Assembly: GCA_905250885.1 (NCBI GenBank)
Contig: CAJNOQ010001091.1
Span: 1-36,157, forward strand
Source: Didymodactylos carnosus
Taxonomy: Eukaryota > Rotifera > Eurotatoria > Philodinida > Philodinidae
DNA length: 36,157 bases
Reading direction: 5' to 3'
Both the position numbers and the translations under genes were made by a program. Below the pieces are notes generated by a model. It made no database searches. It had not been told where the DNA came from and worked only from the letters and a program-made list of their open reading frames with translations. Of the stretch, positions 25,133-36,157 are shown piece by piece; within the stretch, counting starts at the first letter, position 1, and each line of letters starts with the position of its first letter.

Positions 25133-26152
25133 TCTGGCAGTTTGTAAGTTTTACAGGGCACAGAATAATGAAAACTGCATTATTGCATAGCACCCATGAA
25201 TTTTTTCCATTATCGTGGCTGTTGTTATAGAGACACGAGTATAAAGAACAATTCTAATCCGTGCTTGTTTTCGTATTATCAGTGAAAAAGTTTCTATACC
25301 ACATATGAAAAAGACAATTCACTAAAACTCAAGAAAAAACATAAAATAAATATTATTCTCAGAGCGTGCGTTGCAGAGTATTTTGATCGATCAGTTTTAA
25401 TGTAACAAGATGATAACGCTGTGAAATGATAACGAGAACGTCGAGCGTCATCTATTATAAGATATGCAACAATTACGGTTAACTGTAACTACAAAACTAT
25501 CGAAGTGCAAATGTCGAACTTGTTTTAAAATACCGCCGATATCGCGCGGTGTTCAGAACTACCGCGGTCTAACAAAATATCGCTCGGTAATGGTGTATAT
25601 CTCTTCACCTTTTTGCTTTGTACTAGTTTCGAACACGCGTTCCACGTGTTTATAATGAGGAAATACCGGGCAGCGTGGTATACCGCTCGGTATATCATGC
25701 TGTTCGGTAATCCGTGTGGTAATTTCGACTTACATGATGGTATACCTCAGTGGCGGACCTAGCCTACGAGCGATACGGGCGGCCGCTCGTACCTTTTTGA
25801 AATATATGAGCGAGTTTGATTTGAAAAATAACTTCAGAACGTATCATTAGCGCAAAATCGACTTTTTATACGGAGAACAGAATCGGTTCAAATTTTTTTT
25901 CTAAAGAGCTTATTATATGAATCGACGGTCAGCAAAGTATCTCTTGATTCAAATCACTTTTCGCATTTTTGGCGTGACCATGCATACCCCCCAAAAATTT
26001 AAAAGAACAGTAACAAGGTAATTACTGAGTAACTATGCAAAAAACAGAGTTTACACCACCTCGAACGTGAAATTTAAAATAAAGTTTACACTATCTTGGA
26101 CAAAAAACTTTCGTTACACCCCCCCCAATGTCCGGCACCTACTCAGGTCCCT
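25133..26152. other. Intergenic, GC-richer repeat debris
   Basis: 5' flank of CEP89, then a GC-richer segment (about 25540-25800) full of short CGGTA/CGCGGT motifs. CAGTGGCGGACCTAG at 25748 resembles a hAT terminus. A C-run followed by GTCCGGCACCTACT near 26120-26143 could be a decayed opposite end. No gene is supported on either strand. Confidence 0.4.
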
Positions 26153-26279
26153 GGGGTCGGATTCGGGTTCAGATGTTATTGGGTCGGATCGGGTTCGGGT
26201 TAAGTTGTTGACGGGTCGGGTCGGGTACGGGTCGGCATTTTGGCAGTCGGGTCGGGTTCGGGTTAGGTGTTCTTAACCC
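26153..26279. repeat. Degenerate (GGGTCG/GGGTTC)n G-rich repeat
   Basis: Many GGGTCGG, CGGGTTCGGG and GGGTACGGG units lie on the plus strand, closed by TTAACCCG. The frame through it is an artefact of the repeat. The runs of three G could form quadruplex DNA. It is not the TGTGGG telomeric unit described in bdelloids. Such tracts are common near ends of hAT-type elements. Confidence 0.7.
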
Positions 26280-27296
26280 GTGCTGGTCTCTAGAGCCCAA
26301 CTATCGAGTGCCAGACGTGCGCGCTGCCTTCTAGCCTGCACCAGTTTTACAGTCCTACAGTTCTGTAGTTACAAATAACTGCTTCTTAACTGCAATTGGT
26401 GAACACTTATCTATTATACTGCATAAAAAATAATTAAAAAGTATACTGAGGATGGTTCGACTTCTCATACTGGCGTTTTTAATACAACAAAATATTGTTA
26501 TGACTATTGGTCATCTTCTTATCGAAAATCTTGAGAAAGATCCTGCTTATCCGTAAAAATATCGCCGGAGGGCGTGAGTTGATCGATGGAAAATGAATAC
26601 TGTTTGAAAGAAGAGCAACAATATCAAATACAAAAATGTTATCATCAACCACTCGAACCGATAGCTGATGACTTCATAATCAGACGGATAAAGTCACATG
26701 ATGCTCACTGATTTGTATTCGAAATACGATGAGATGATTGTAGAGACATCCTTGGATCTGCGCCGGAGTATCTGAACTCTTGATGCCTTGCACCCATATC
26801 TTCGAAAACGGTGTGACTTACAGACACTTAAAAGTTCACTGTAGTAAATGTGAACAAGATGCAAGTATCCGTAATTCGTTGATGAAATGTTATTTGCTTA
26901 TTGAAAAAGTGAATTGGTCATTGAATATATGATGATACATGAGATAAAATTAGAGTTAATGTGTCCTCTCAATGGTATTAATTTATTAACATCGTTTAAT
27001 TAGTATTCCGGAGTGCTCACCTTAAAAACTGCTCACCTACGACTATATCTCTGACATGCGTCTAGCTTTCATTCTTTGTTGTTGTCCTTAGCTACGTTTT
27101 ATGCATAAAAATAAAGATTTGCCTATTTCAATTTAGCAGTGATCTATCGAAAAATAAGGTTTCGTTTTTTCGTCTTCAGCAATTCATTTTTCATTTAGTA
27201 GTAGTTGCGTTTTTTCTCGTCTTAATCGAACGATTTTGCCACATATGTAAATAAAAGTCTATATTTCATAATTATGAATAACGAAATCAAAAACTC
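26280..27296. other. Intergenic, no gene securely seen
   Basis: A 34-codon ORF at 26452-26556 (starting MVRLLILAFL) looks like a signal peptide but has no continuation that I can join. The rest is AT-rich and stop-dense. Upstream exons of the following gene might hide here. Confidence 0.35.
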
Positions 27297-30200
27297 CTAA
27301 AATCACTTATCTTCTCGTTTACATTCGAAAGAGGGAGTAGCTCTCAATCGATTATTGAATGCTTTAGTTTCGTTACCTCAATTATCATTGACAAACACTA
27401 ATGTAAATGATATAGACAACAAGAGTCAAATTTATACCAATGATAACAATAAGCTTGGTGTTCGAATGGCAAATATGTTCTTCCAGACACAATCAAAAGA
27501 CAACGTCCAACTGAATTGTACAAAAAAGGATTATATAATGAAACAACAATTCCAAATGATGCTTATTCACACTTTTCTCATTTTATTGATCAACGACATA
27601 ATGACATGATTAAATATTCAAATTTGTTCAAAATCTCATATTTTCCACGTACGCAACCGACCCAATGGCACGGTTGTTCCCTGGAATCAACGTATAACAC
27701 GACTTTTAACTCATTGTTAACAGGGATCAATTGTGCAAATGTAGTGGGCAAAAATACTGGTGAAACCTCATTTCAATCAGGTTTTGTACATTTGCTTGAG
27801 GAACACGATAGCTGCAATAATCCATCCGTTGTAGACGAATTTGAGCATAATACTAGTTACAATAACAACAACAATTCAATGTCAGTGCATGAAGCGAGCG
27901 AACCATGTTGGATTAAAGCAACAGGTCAAGTATACGATAATTTAACTAATTTTCTTTGTCAGTTTCAAAATATGATCATATCCATTATTAATACGCAACG
28001 GTATAATCCAAATTTCCATTTCAATAATTTTTTAATTATTTCTGAACGTATAAGCCAATTACAACATGCACTCAATTGTGATCCATATTCAATTGATATG
28101 AATTATGTTAGTCAGTTTTTGAGTGAATTAAGTATGTTTACGTATGAATTGGGCGAAAGACAGAATGAGAGTATAAATAATGATTTACATGTTCAACAGG
28201 TAAATTTATTTTTAAAACTGACTAATAAGTTTGAAGATGCTATGAAAATTATGTATTCACAACAGATTATGCAACAACAAGGACGAACTGTTTGTGATAA
28301 TGATGGTAGTTTGTATTTCTCTTCATTTGGGGCTCCTGTATGCTGCATGCCTTATTATGAATATTGCGTTACTGCGTCTAGTGCGAAGAATAAAGAAAAT
28401 CGACATAAAAACGATTATGATAATTCACAACATTCGACAGAAGATCTTCATCGATTTATTCCAATGAAAATATTATCTCGAGAAGGTAGGACGAGAGGTT
28501 ACAACTTGTACAGGTGACAAAATTTTCGTGACCTATATCATTACATATAAAAATTAATGTGATATATGACTTAAGAGAGGGGCTCCACCTATTTAGATTT
28601 CGTTCAAACTTTGTTAGTTTGCAGAGGATACCTGAAATATTTAGGTTTTACGAATATTGTCTGAGCGAGTTATTGAAATTGTTGTTTTTTTGTTGTTGAA
28701 TTGCTGAAGGAAAATTTTCGGATTATTTTAGGCTATTTTCAAAAATTTAATAAAATTTCGTCCTATAAAATCCTATTTTGGCCTAAGTTTCAATTTGAAA
28801 ATTTATTTTTCATGTCATTCGATAGAGCAGATTAAGATGTATGTGTGCAAAAAGTTTCATTGTTATTGGACAAGACTTGACAGAGAAATTTGAAAATCAC
28901 TTGGAAAATGGGTTTTTAGTGAAAAAAGTGAGGTTTTATATGCACTTTCTCGTCAGGAAGACATTTTTGAGCAAAATCGTAGGAACGAAAATTGCTCAGA
29001 ATCTTGTTTTGTATAAGAAAAGAGTGTTGCTAATGTGGAACTCCTATAGGCAAATTTTTAAAGTCAGAAATGCGAAACGTAGGCAGAGCTACAACACCTG
29101 ACCAAACTTAGTCCTAAAAATAATTTTTTTGCCAGGTGAGATGAAAGCGTCCAAGAGACGTGAAAATCAAGCTTCTATCGTGCAAAACCCCTTGTTCACA
29201 GCTTTCTTGAAAATACTTTTTGCACCAAAAATGGATCCGGTGAGTCAAACCTAAATTTCTCCGTCACACCTTACCCGACAACGATGCAAATTGTTTTGTA
29301 GATGCATCTCGACGTGCTCTATCGAACAGCAACAGACTCAGAATCTTGTGTTAAAAAATTAAAATTTTAAAAATGAAGAAAAAAACTGAGGCTTAATTTC
29401 AACAATTTTTTCTCAAACGACAGATTCGGTAACGGAAAAAAGTCTCGAAATATATATTTCAAAGTGTTCTCTACAAACTGGTGGAAAAACCGAGTGGTTA
29501 GACCTCCTTAATATATGACCTTTTAGTTTTGATCTAACATAGTCTAAAGAAGCTGTGCAAAGTTTCGCATAAAAATAATAGCAGAAATATCAGCAATTTA
29601 AATTTGTTTTCATAACGTAGAGTTTTATTATTTCAACTTTACCAAACAGAAGAAAGTATCGAACCTACAATAAAATGATCACGTTTTTCCGATGTTACGT
29701 AAAGGATGAATATGTAATCGTGTATTTAGCATTGGTCAGTTACTGATTATTGTCCTGTGATTGAACACTATTTCAGTTCGTCGCTCGGATTTGTTTTTTC
29801 TTGCTACGGCTATCATAAACTGTAATCGAACCAACTTATGAGAATCTTAACTTAATCCTAATATAATCTATAAGTAAAGTTAGACTGAACCTTCAGATAG
29901 GACTTCTGGATTTTTGAGAAGCTTTAACTCTTACCGCATAAGACGTCAATATGAATCAGGATTTATGTGATCGTCGCTCATAAATTCAGCTTTTTATTAG
30001 ATTCATTTGTTAACAGGTTCTGAATCCTCTATTGAACGATCAACGATAAATCTCTCCCGTATGTCAACTTTGAAAAATGGAGCTGGGAAATTTAATCATA
30101 AAACATTAGGCAGCACATCAGAAACAACTCCTCAGAGTCTAAAAGCGTTGAACGATACACCATCATTTCGCACGGCGACAACAGTGACACCAAACCAGAG

Positions 30201-31584
30201 AGCATTTGGTAAAAAATCAGATTTACTACCGAAAAATTGGACATCAACGCAGTCTGATCATTTTGCCGATGCACTAGATAGTCGAATCAGTTTATCTTCA
30301 ACCGTTCAACCGTCAACTAGTCAACAGTCTAAAATGTTAAGCGATAAAGATCGAGCCTCTAATATTGTGTTTTCGATTAATGGAAGTGAGGAGAGTCTGG
30401 ATGAACTCAATCTAATCGCTTTGCCTGATCCAGAGTCTGAACTACCTTCCTTCTCGTCACATCCAAGCGAGCGGAGTCCCGTCGATTCTATATCAGAAGG
30501 ATCAACGAGAATATCCGACTTTAGAAGGCCAGAAAGAAAAGGGCAGTCAAATGTAAAAAGTGAAAGTTTTGGTGTTAACAGAGACATCTCGATCAACAAT
30601 ATAATCAGTGGTTATCATAATGCATTCAAAGGAAGGAATACTATTGATGGAAAACAATCTGATACCAGCGGAAAAGCATCACAAGTCAGAAAGAAAGAGT
30701 CCTTGCCCGGTCGACCGTTAACCTCGACTTCTGCACTAAATGATTCTAAAAATGGTCGTTCTCGACGCACCACAAACGAAAATAGCATGATAGTTAGTGA
30801 AAAATCGACGCCGGTCACATCAAAACAATCAAAAACAGGATTCATTCAAGATAGTACCTTGACACCCTCACTAAGCAATGCGTATACGTCTCGCGTTAAT
30901 TCAGCACGTTTTTCTGAACGTGAATTGTCCTTACCTCAATACGCACATCACTCACAAAAACACAATAGAGAAGAACAACAACAAGCACAGAACATTCGCA
31001 ACGAACTCTTATTCGCTCTGGGAACAAAACAAAAGATGAATGAAACCACACTGGTACCAGATATCTCGGATATTTCACTGTTGAGTGTAGAAAGTCCACA
31101 AGATAAGAAAAAACAAAAGTCAAAATCATCTTCTTACTCGTCATTTGTCTCCCATTATTATCCCGTAACATCTGAGAACATTCAAACAACTAAAATATCC
31201 ATATGTAATGAAAAAGAAGAACAAGATAATCAGAATCGAAATCAACATAAAAGTATTCAACCGTCGACGTTATTGCAAAATTTCGCTGAACATGATGCAA
31301 CAAAAGCACAAAATCAACAGCAGACGAAACTCTATATGAAAATGAACCATGTCGAAACATCAATGGGTTTAGATGCTGAGGTTGTTAAGAAAATAGCAGT
31401 AACATCAAAAAAAAGAAATAATGATATTGATCCAAAAGATACACTTTTTAAATATTCAAAAATTTATAGTGCTGAAAAATTGCAACGCCTTAGTAATTCG
31501 AATGAAAGTCTACCAAGTAGTAACTATCTTTCGAAATTGACACGTTGTTTTCGGCGTTTTAGAAATTCTTCGTTAATCAAATAG
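27297..31584 (+). CDS. Unrecognised Ser/Asn/Gln-rich protein, 5' end unresolved
   Basis: I do not recognise the family. The main coding blocks are 27453-28485 and 30017-31584. They join in phase 1 across GT-AG borders (GAAG|GTAGGA and TTAACAG|GTTCTG) over a 1531-bp intron, giving at least 866 codons. The first in-frame ATG in block 1 is at 27606. An upstream stretch 27297-27457 is open in a different frame and protein-like (VALNRLLNALVSLPQLSL), so a frameshift, an undetected intron or a sequence error may separate it from the main frame. Block 1 encodes an Asn-rich run and a likely helical region (about 27930-28290, with several Leu/Phe/Gln heptads) with no known motif. Block 2 is Ser/Thr/Gln-rich, probably disordered, with an acidic patch EESLDELNLIALPDPESE and a basic C-terminus RCFRRFRNSSLIK. 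It could be two genes rather than one. Confidence 0.6.
28486..30016 (+). other. Probable 1.5-kb intron within the Ser/Asn-rich gene
   Basis: Bounded by the GTAGGA donor and AACAG acceptor, which keep the frame. It is some 25 times longer than the common introns in the window. The content is AT-rich and shows no coding stretch that I trust; the 86-codon frame at 28841 lacks motifs. If blocks 1 and 2 are separate genes, this is intergenic. Confidence 0.5.
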
Positions 31585-31673
31585 AATCGATTGAAACCTT
31601 TATCCTTTTCATTGCTGTTAGTAAAGTGTAATACAAAAGCGAAACAAAGCACTGAACTGCAGTAACTGCAACA

Positions 31674-31679
31674 AATAAA
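31674..31679 (+). terminator. Putative polyadenylation signal of the Ser/Asn-rich gene
   Basis: AATAAA about 90 nt after the stop codon at 31584, on the same strand. Confidence 0.5.
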
Positions 31680-31796
31680 TACGATAAATTATTTTTATTT
31701 AAAACATATTTACGAGATTAACAGCAAAACAATTTCTTGGTTATTCGTACTAAAACAATAGCTCAGCTGGACTTTTTAATATCTCTGACATCTTCA

Positions 31797-32074
31797 TACA
31801 TTCTGTAAAAAAGATGTTCTTCAGTTTTTCAAAGTACTGAAAAATCAATGGGAATTTTGTTCTTCATTTGTCCCAAATAGTGAACTCAAATTCTGTTCTT
31901 CAGTTTTTGAAAAACTGATTTTTTTCGTTCTTTGGAGACTGAAGAACAAATTTTGAGTTTTTGAGAGTTGAAGAACGGAATTTGAGTTCACTATTTGGGA
32001 TAAATCAAAAAAAAATTCTCATTGATTTTTCAGTATTTTGAAAAACTGAAGAACACCCTTTTTTATAGAGTGTA
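31797..32074. repeat. 278-bp palindromic element between convergent genes
   Basis: The left arm starts TACATTCTGTAAAAAAG (31797) and the right arm ends in the inverted counterpart at 32074. Strong inverted matches include GTTCTTCAGTTTTTCAAA, TACTGAAAAATCAATG and CCCAAATAGTGAACTCAAA. The centre has a short imperfect section. It lies 19 bp beyond the stop codon of the minus-strand Tctex1 gene, so that gene's 3' UTR may run into it and fold. Confidence 0.8.
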
Positions 32075-32092
32075 TATAAAAACTACTGGATT

Positions 32093-32926
32093 TTAGTCTG
32101 TATAACATAAAAATATCGCAATGAGTACTTCACAATCTGCACCACACATTTTAAGTGTAATGAAATTATCTGTTTGATCATTCCATAGACATCGTGATAC
32201 ACACGTTCCACTTTGATTTGTGTTTTGAAAAACGAATGCTTGTACAATAATTTTATATCGTTCTTCGGCTTTCATTGTAATAAATGATTTTACTCTTGTA
32301 CGAATTGAATTAATCAAATTTGTTGTTAGGATTTGAATATTTTGATGATTGTAGCGCATCTGTTTCACTTGCTCTTTTAATTTACTGTTTTCCAATTCTA
32401 ATTTCAATTCATTAAAACGTATTTTATATGCCGGTTTTAATTGAAAAGTGGGTGAGTGATGACGACCACCAAAAGACATTTCACGTTGTAAACCGGTATC
32501 GATACGAGCTGGAATATGTCCATACAATGAATTACGTTTGGATAATGTAGATGATGTGAAAGAAGTTGAAATAGAATTTCGACGAAGAAAATGAAGAGCA
32601 GCTTCACGAACAACTGGACTATAAAAATTATCCGTCGTAGTTGGTATACTTAAATTTGTTGAAGAAATATGACTGTCAGGACTTAAGGGTGATCTGCTTG
32701 GTTTGTGTTCCCATACACGGTGCTTTTCAGCAATTGGTTTCAATTTCGGTAGTTTTAATTGTGACTCAAATACATTTGGCCGATGTTTCATCACACTTTT
32801 CTCGTATGTCCTACAGATAAATAAATAATAATTTTAACTAATTTTAAATATGGGAATTTTGACTTACATATTTATATTTCGAAAGTACAGGATTTGGACT
32901 TTTTTTTCCTTCCCTTCCGAACGCAT
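32093..32926 (-). CDS. Tctex1 domain-containing dynein light chain-like protein
   Basis: Exons 32926-32868 and 32810-32093, 258 aa. The intron has GTAAGT and CTGTAG borders and interrupts an ATG codon. The upstream ATG at 32926 is chosen because the frame stays open and an in-frame TAG lies 5 codons before it; starting at the split ATG would give 239 aa. The C-terminal 110 residues match the Tctex1 (DYNLT) fold: a helix with LTTNLINSIRTRVK, then strand RYKIIVQAFVFQ, SGTCVSRCLWNDQTDNF and a final hydrophobic strand. Most like TCTEX1D/DYNLT4-5 proteins, which link cargo or regulators to dynein, often in cilia. The N-terminal 130 residues are Ser/Pro-rich and unconserved. Which paralogue it is cannot be settled by eye. 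Confidence 0.85.
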
Positions 32927-35513
32927 GAACGACAGGCTATACTAGGCTGTCACGTCTTAAAATTCCTACTTACATAGTTGATAGCCAAATCTTGCATGTA
33001 GATCTAATGTGTGATATTTTCCAGATAAAGTGTTGATTTCTAAGAAGGGTTGAGGGTACTTCCGTTTTCCTTGTGTTGTTTACATGACTCTGCTTTTAGC
33101 GCTTATTAAAAATCTAAGAAGTTTCATATTTAAGTCTCGAAGGGGCTGCTATGACAAGATTTTCTAATAATAATAAACCGTCACGTTTTTTACTGTTTAT
33201 TAAAATTTTAGTTCAAATCTGAAAAAAATGTTCTTTAGGAGTCGCTTTTTTGTCTTCCTAGTAAAAAAATTGTGCTTTTTCAAAAACTTTTTTAGCTTTT
33301 TAAACAAACTCTATGTGGTTTAGTAGAATATGTGGAAGCTTACGATAAGAAACTATAGTATTTCATTCAGTCTAAATCCTAAAACGTACCGAAAGTACGA
33401 CAAGACACTTTTTTTAATTTGCAATATAACAGCGGTTTCGGTTTTTTACTGTTTAGAGGACGTTTTGTAAATCAAAAACTTTTTCAGGTATCCACTGTAT
33501 TATTGACGAAATAACAAACAATATCGCACTTTTACTTTTGAAAAAGTAATTGCCGTCGAAGATAAGTGAAATTATTTTTAAATTTTACAATCTTCCAGAG
33601 AAAAACATCGAAACTGTTCTGACTTTGTTTCCAAAAACCTTCTATAGTGAAAAATAAATAAAAGTGACATTCTCGATGAGACAATCTGTACAAAGGTTTT
33701 CTAACTTTCATTCGAATTACTAAAGCATTATAGTTTTCCAGTACTATTAATTTTTGAATGTTCAAAAGGATCAGTATCATTATTAATATCCTAATTGACT
33801 GTTTTACGCTTTAGAACTAGGGAGACAGTGTCAACTGATTCACAATTGGATAATCGATTTAGCAATTCTCTAAAACTTCTACTACTTCAACAACTCTTTA
33901 CCAACACCTGCTCATGAAAATAGTCAGATCAACTCAGCGTCTTAGCGGAGAAACAAGAAATCTTTTTCAGAATGTTTAAGGAGTATTTTTGAAGAACTTT
34001 ATTTTTTTGAAGTAGTCTTAGTTTCCCGAATGCATTTTTCTTTTTTAAAGTGCGTTTCTTTTTACAATGCACTAAATACATTCAATATCAAACACCTTGT
34101 GAAAGTTTAACTCACCTAGTTGTTTTTGGAAATTTCACCTATCTAGATTTTTTTAACGATATAGCCGTATGTTTACTAATAGTAACAAAAAATACGATCT
34201 GATAAACGAGTTTTATATGATTTAGTACAAAGTGAAGAGCGCAAATAAAAAAAAGAATAACTGTTTACGGATATGGTTATACATCTTATATATTCTAATC
34301 AAAAACTGCTGTATTTCTGTTTTCGATTATTTAAATGTATCACTTCAATTTTATCCACTTTGATACGTTTTTTAAACTTACAAAAGATATCTCACAATTC
34401 AAAAAAGAATTTTACACTTTTACATAAGCATTTACATCCAAATTTTTTCATTTATCAACTTACCATTGTTTTGGAAAGTACCGTTTAGCGTAATCTACCA
34501 TTGTTTCTTTGGTCTCTTATTTAGATTGATCAAAACTTTTTTTGACGATTTCGAATAAGTTGTATTTCTGTCGGATTTGATTTTGATCAGAACATCAAAT
34601 AAAAAAAATGTAAAGTTAGAGTATGTGTTATTGTTGTTATGTTAGTTAATGGAACAAAAAGAAGAATCAGTACGTGTGAACAAAATTGTATATTTAGGAT
34701 GACTTTGACATGCAACTTTTCGGATAGAATAACAACAATAGAAGAACGTACGAGAATGTGTATTTAATTTATCATCAATCCTTTTAAAATCAAATGAATG
34801 TAGACCAGTTATATTTAGATGAAAATGCGTAGAACAGATCAATACGTCAGATTTCATATACTCTTGAAAATTGTCTTAATAGACTGCCATCTTAATAAAG
34901 CTATGACCTAACAACTTTATGAGATTTGTTTCAATTTTCAAGTGGCAACTATCTCTTTATATAAAAATTTAATTTTTGTTCTATTACGTGTATAATTTGC
35001 GTATGAACTGATTAAATATCAAGTCAATTTGCGTGTAAACTTTTAGTCTAAGTAAACAGCTATATAAAAAAGCGTTCTAAACCCCTACAAAGGAAAAAAG
35101 CAATTTAGAAAAGAAACATTGTGTTAATTGCATTAGTATACCTTCTCACTTTTTACAAACATTTTTATTTTCTGAGGAAAAAAAAGAAACAGACGCAATA
35201 GCCCTTTAAACCAAGATGAGGATCCATTAGGAGAATATCTGGGGCTAGTTAAGTAGTTTTTGATCTTATTAGATGGATTGGGTTATACGTAAGTAGAACG
35301 AAAACCATTGTAAAAATAATACCATTACAAAGATTTTTAAAAAAGTGCAAAGTGTCTTATCTCTGTTCTGTTTATTAGTATTTCATTAAAACTTTTGAAA
35401 TTAGAAGTTTAGATACCTGAAATTTTCTAATGAAGGCGGTAATACATGTTACCGTGGTGCCAAAACTAAATCTGAAGTAAATTAATTTTTTCAAGTGAAA
35501 TCTGTTTCAATCC
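32927..35513. other. Intergenic, no gene seen
   Basis: 2.6 kb of AT-rich sequence with stops in all frames at short intervals. Short frames (for example 33532-33780 minus, 34273-34488 plus and 34642-34857 minus) have random-looking composition and no motif. No RNA gene or long inverted repeat was recognised. Confidence 0.5.
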
Positions 35514-35891
35514 ATGTCTTCAACACTAATTATAAAACCTTCAATCTTGTCGACAACCACACCTCTTTCATGTATATGTCCGAATAGTAGTCGAAATCTA
35601 AATAGAGTTGCAAATGCGCGTATTAATCAACAAGTGGTAGTAGACGAAACATATCCATCCGCATTTACACTAGTCATTGTTGGTATTTCACTAATTATTT
35701 GTGCTCTTATTGGCAATATTCTTCATATTGTCTTTGTATTGCGTTTACAAAAAACATATGTTAAACAACCATTAAATATTATAATAACACAAAATAAATC
35801 AACAACAGCTTCAAAGAGAGCATTGAGTCAATCAAGTTTAATAAATACAAATTCAGTGGGATTATCTACTAGTATCACAAGTCTTTCTTGA
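35514..35891 (+). CDS. Small single-pass membrane protein, unknown function
   Basis: An intronless ORF of 125 aa. The N-terminal 48 residues are Ser/Thr/Asn-rich with a CxC pair (SCICPN). A strong membrane segment runs through residues about 49-76 (AFTLVIVGISLIICALIGNI and on), followed by RLQKTYVK, which fits a cytoplasmic stop-transfer end. The C-terminal 45 residues are Ser/Thr-rich. There is no clear signal peptide, so a type III or tail-like orientation is possible. The ATG follows a T-rich TTTTTTCAAG acceptor-like site by about 20 nt. Composition resembles the real genes more than the flanking sequence, but homology was not recognised. It might also be the first exon of a longer gene. 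Confidence 0.55.
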   Translation: MSSTLIIKPSILSTTTPLSCICPNSSRNLNRVANARINQQVVVDETYPSAFTLVIVGISLIICALIGNILHIVFVLRLQKTYVKQPLNIIITQNKSTTASKRALSQSSLINTNSVGLSTSITSLS

Positions 35892-36157
35892 ATCAACGAC
35901 ATTGTACAACGACAAGATTTTTTTCAATTTAGTTAACCAACAAAACTACATCGAATAATTGACGTATATGAATTTCTGAATAACGAGTAAATAGCACATA
36001 GGTAAGAGTGAAGAAAACGTTTTGCAGTTCATACAGTCTTTAATCTATAGACACTACGAGTTCTGGTTGATTAGATATTTATGTGTTATAATAATAATTT
36101 TTTTTAGATCACATTGTAACCAGTGGTTCAGATTAAATAGCACGTTTAGTATTTTGT
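35892..36157. other. 3' flank, nothing recognised
   Basis: AT-rich sequence to the window edge with no gene, repeat or clear polyadenylation signal. Confidence 0.4.

Noticed and set aside
26067..26276. 69-codon plus-strand ORF rich in Gly/Ser/Val/Arg
   Set aside because: Produced by the GGGTCG repeat, not a protein signature.
26153..26279. Interstitial telomere repeat
   Set aside because: The units are GGGTCG and GGGTTC rather than the TGTGGG type described for bdelloids, and are irregular.
26452..26556. 34-codon ORF beginning MVRLLILAFL, like a signal peptide exon
   Set aside because: No downstream exon joins it in frame with good splice sites; too short to claim.
30092..31189. Several minus-strand ORFs of 60-97 codons opposite the Ser-rich block
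   Set aside because: Antisense frames of a long plus-strand ORF; Ser/Glu codons give open complementary frames.

Overview
The window looks like nuclear DNA of a small-genome metazoan, most likely a bdelloid rotifer (Adineta/Rotaria type). The evidence is an AT-rich sequence, genes cut by many introns of about 50-70 bp with GT-AG borders, clear animal orthologues (NDUFB5, enolase, RACK1, CEP89, a Tctex1-type dynein light chain), and a class-I glutamine amidotransferase of the bacterial PuuD/peptidase C26 type that carries introns. The taxonomic call is inference; only gene structure and homology by eye support it.

Layout, left to right: 1-1.6 kb no gene. 1.6-2.6 kb C26 amidotransferase (+, 4 exons). 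2.8-3.2 kb a near spacer-free palindrome. 3.8-4.9 kb NDUFB5 (+, 6 exons). 5.1-6.05 kb a TA-flanked inverted-repeat element. 6-8.5 kb no gene. 8.5-11.1 kb enolase with a probable 5'-UTR intron (+, 12 coding exons). 12-13.05 kb a composite element: a TA-flanked inverted-repeat element sitting exactly at the dyad of another palindrome. 14.6-14.9 kb a third palindrome. 15.2-16.2 kb RACK1 (+, 3 exons). 16.7-17.0 kb a perfect 143-bp tandem duplication. 17.1-18.0 kb an intronless DUF1295 membrane protein (-). 18-21.2 kb no gene, with hAT-like debris. 21.2-25.1 kb CEP89 (-, 19 exons). 25.1-27.3 kb GC-richer repeat debris. 27.3-31.6 kb an unrecognised Ser/Asn-rich protein (+, possibly frameshifted, with a 1.5-kb intron). 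31.8-32.07 kb a palindrome in a convergent gap. 32.1-32.9 kb a Tctex1-domain protein (-, 2 exons). 35.5-35.9 kb a small single-pass membrane protein (+).

The genes do not form one pathway. They are housekeeping genes (complex I, glycolysis, ribosome-associated scaffold) beside cilium/centrosome genes (CEP89, Tctex1), as expected of ordinary eukaryotic gene order. I see no CRISPR, operon-like defence system or obvious new multi-gene system. The most unusual content is structural: at least five long inverted repeats in 36 kb, one of them a nested insertion at the centre of a palindrome. Exon coordinates below were assigned by reading frame, splice-site motifs and family conservation, and all junctions close in phase; no transcript evidence was available.
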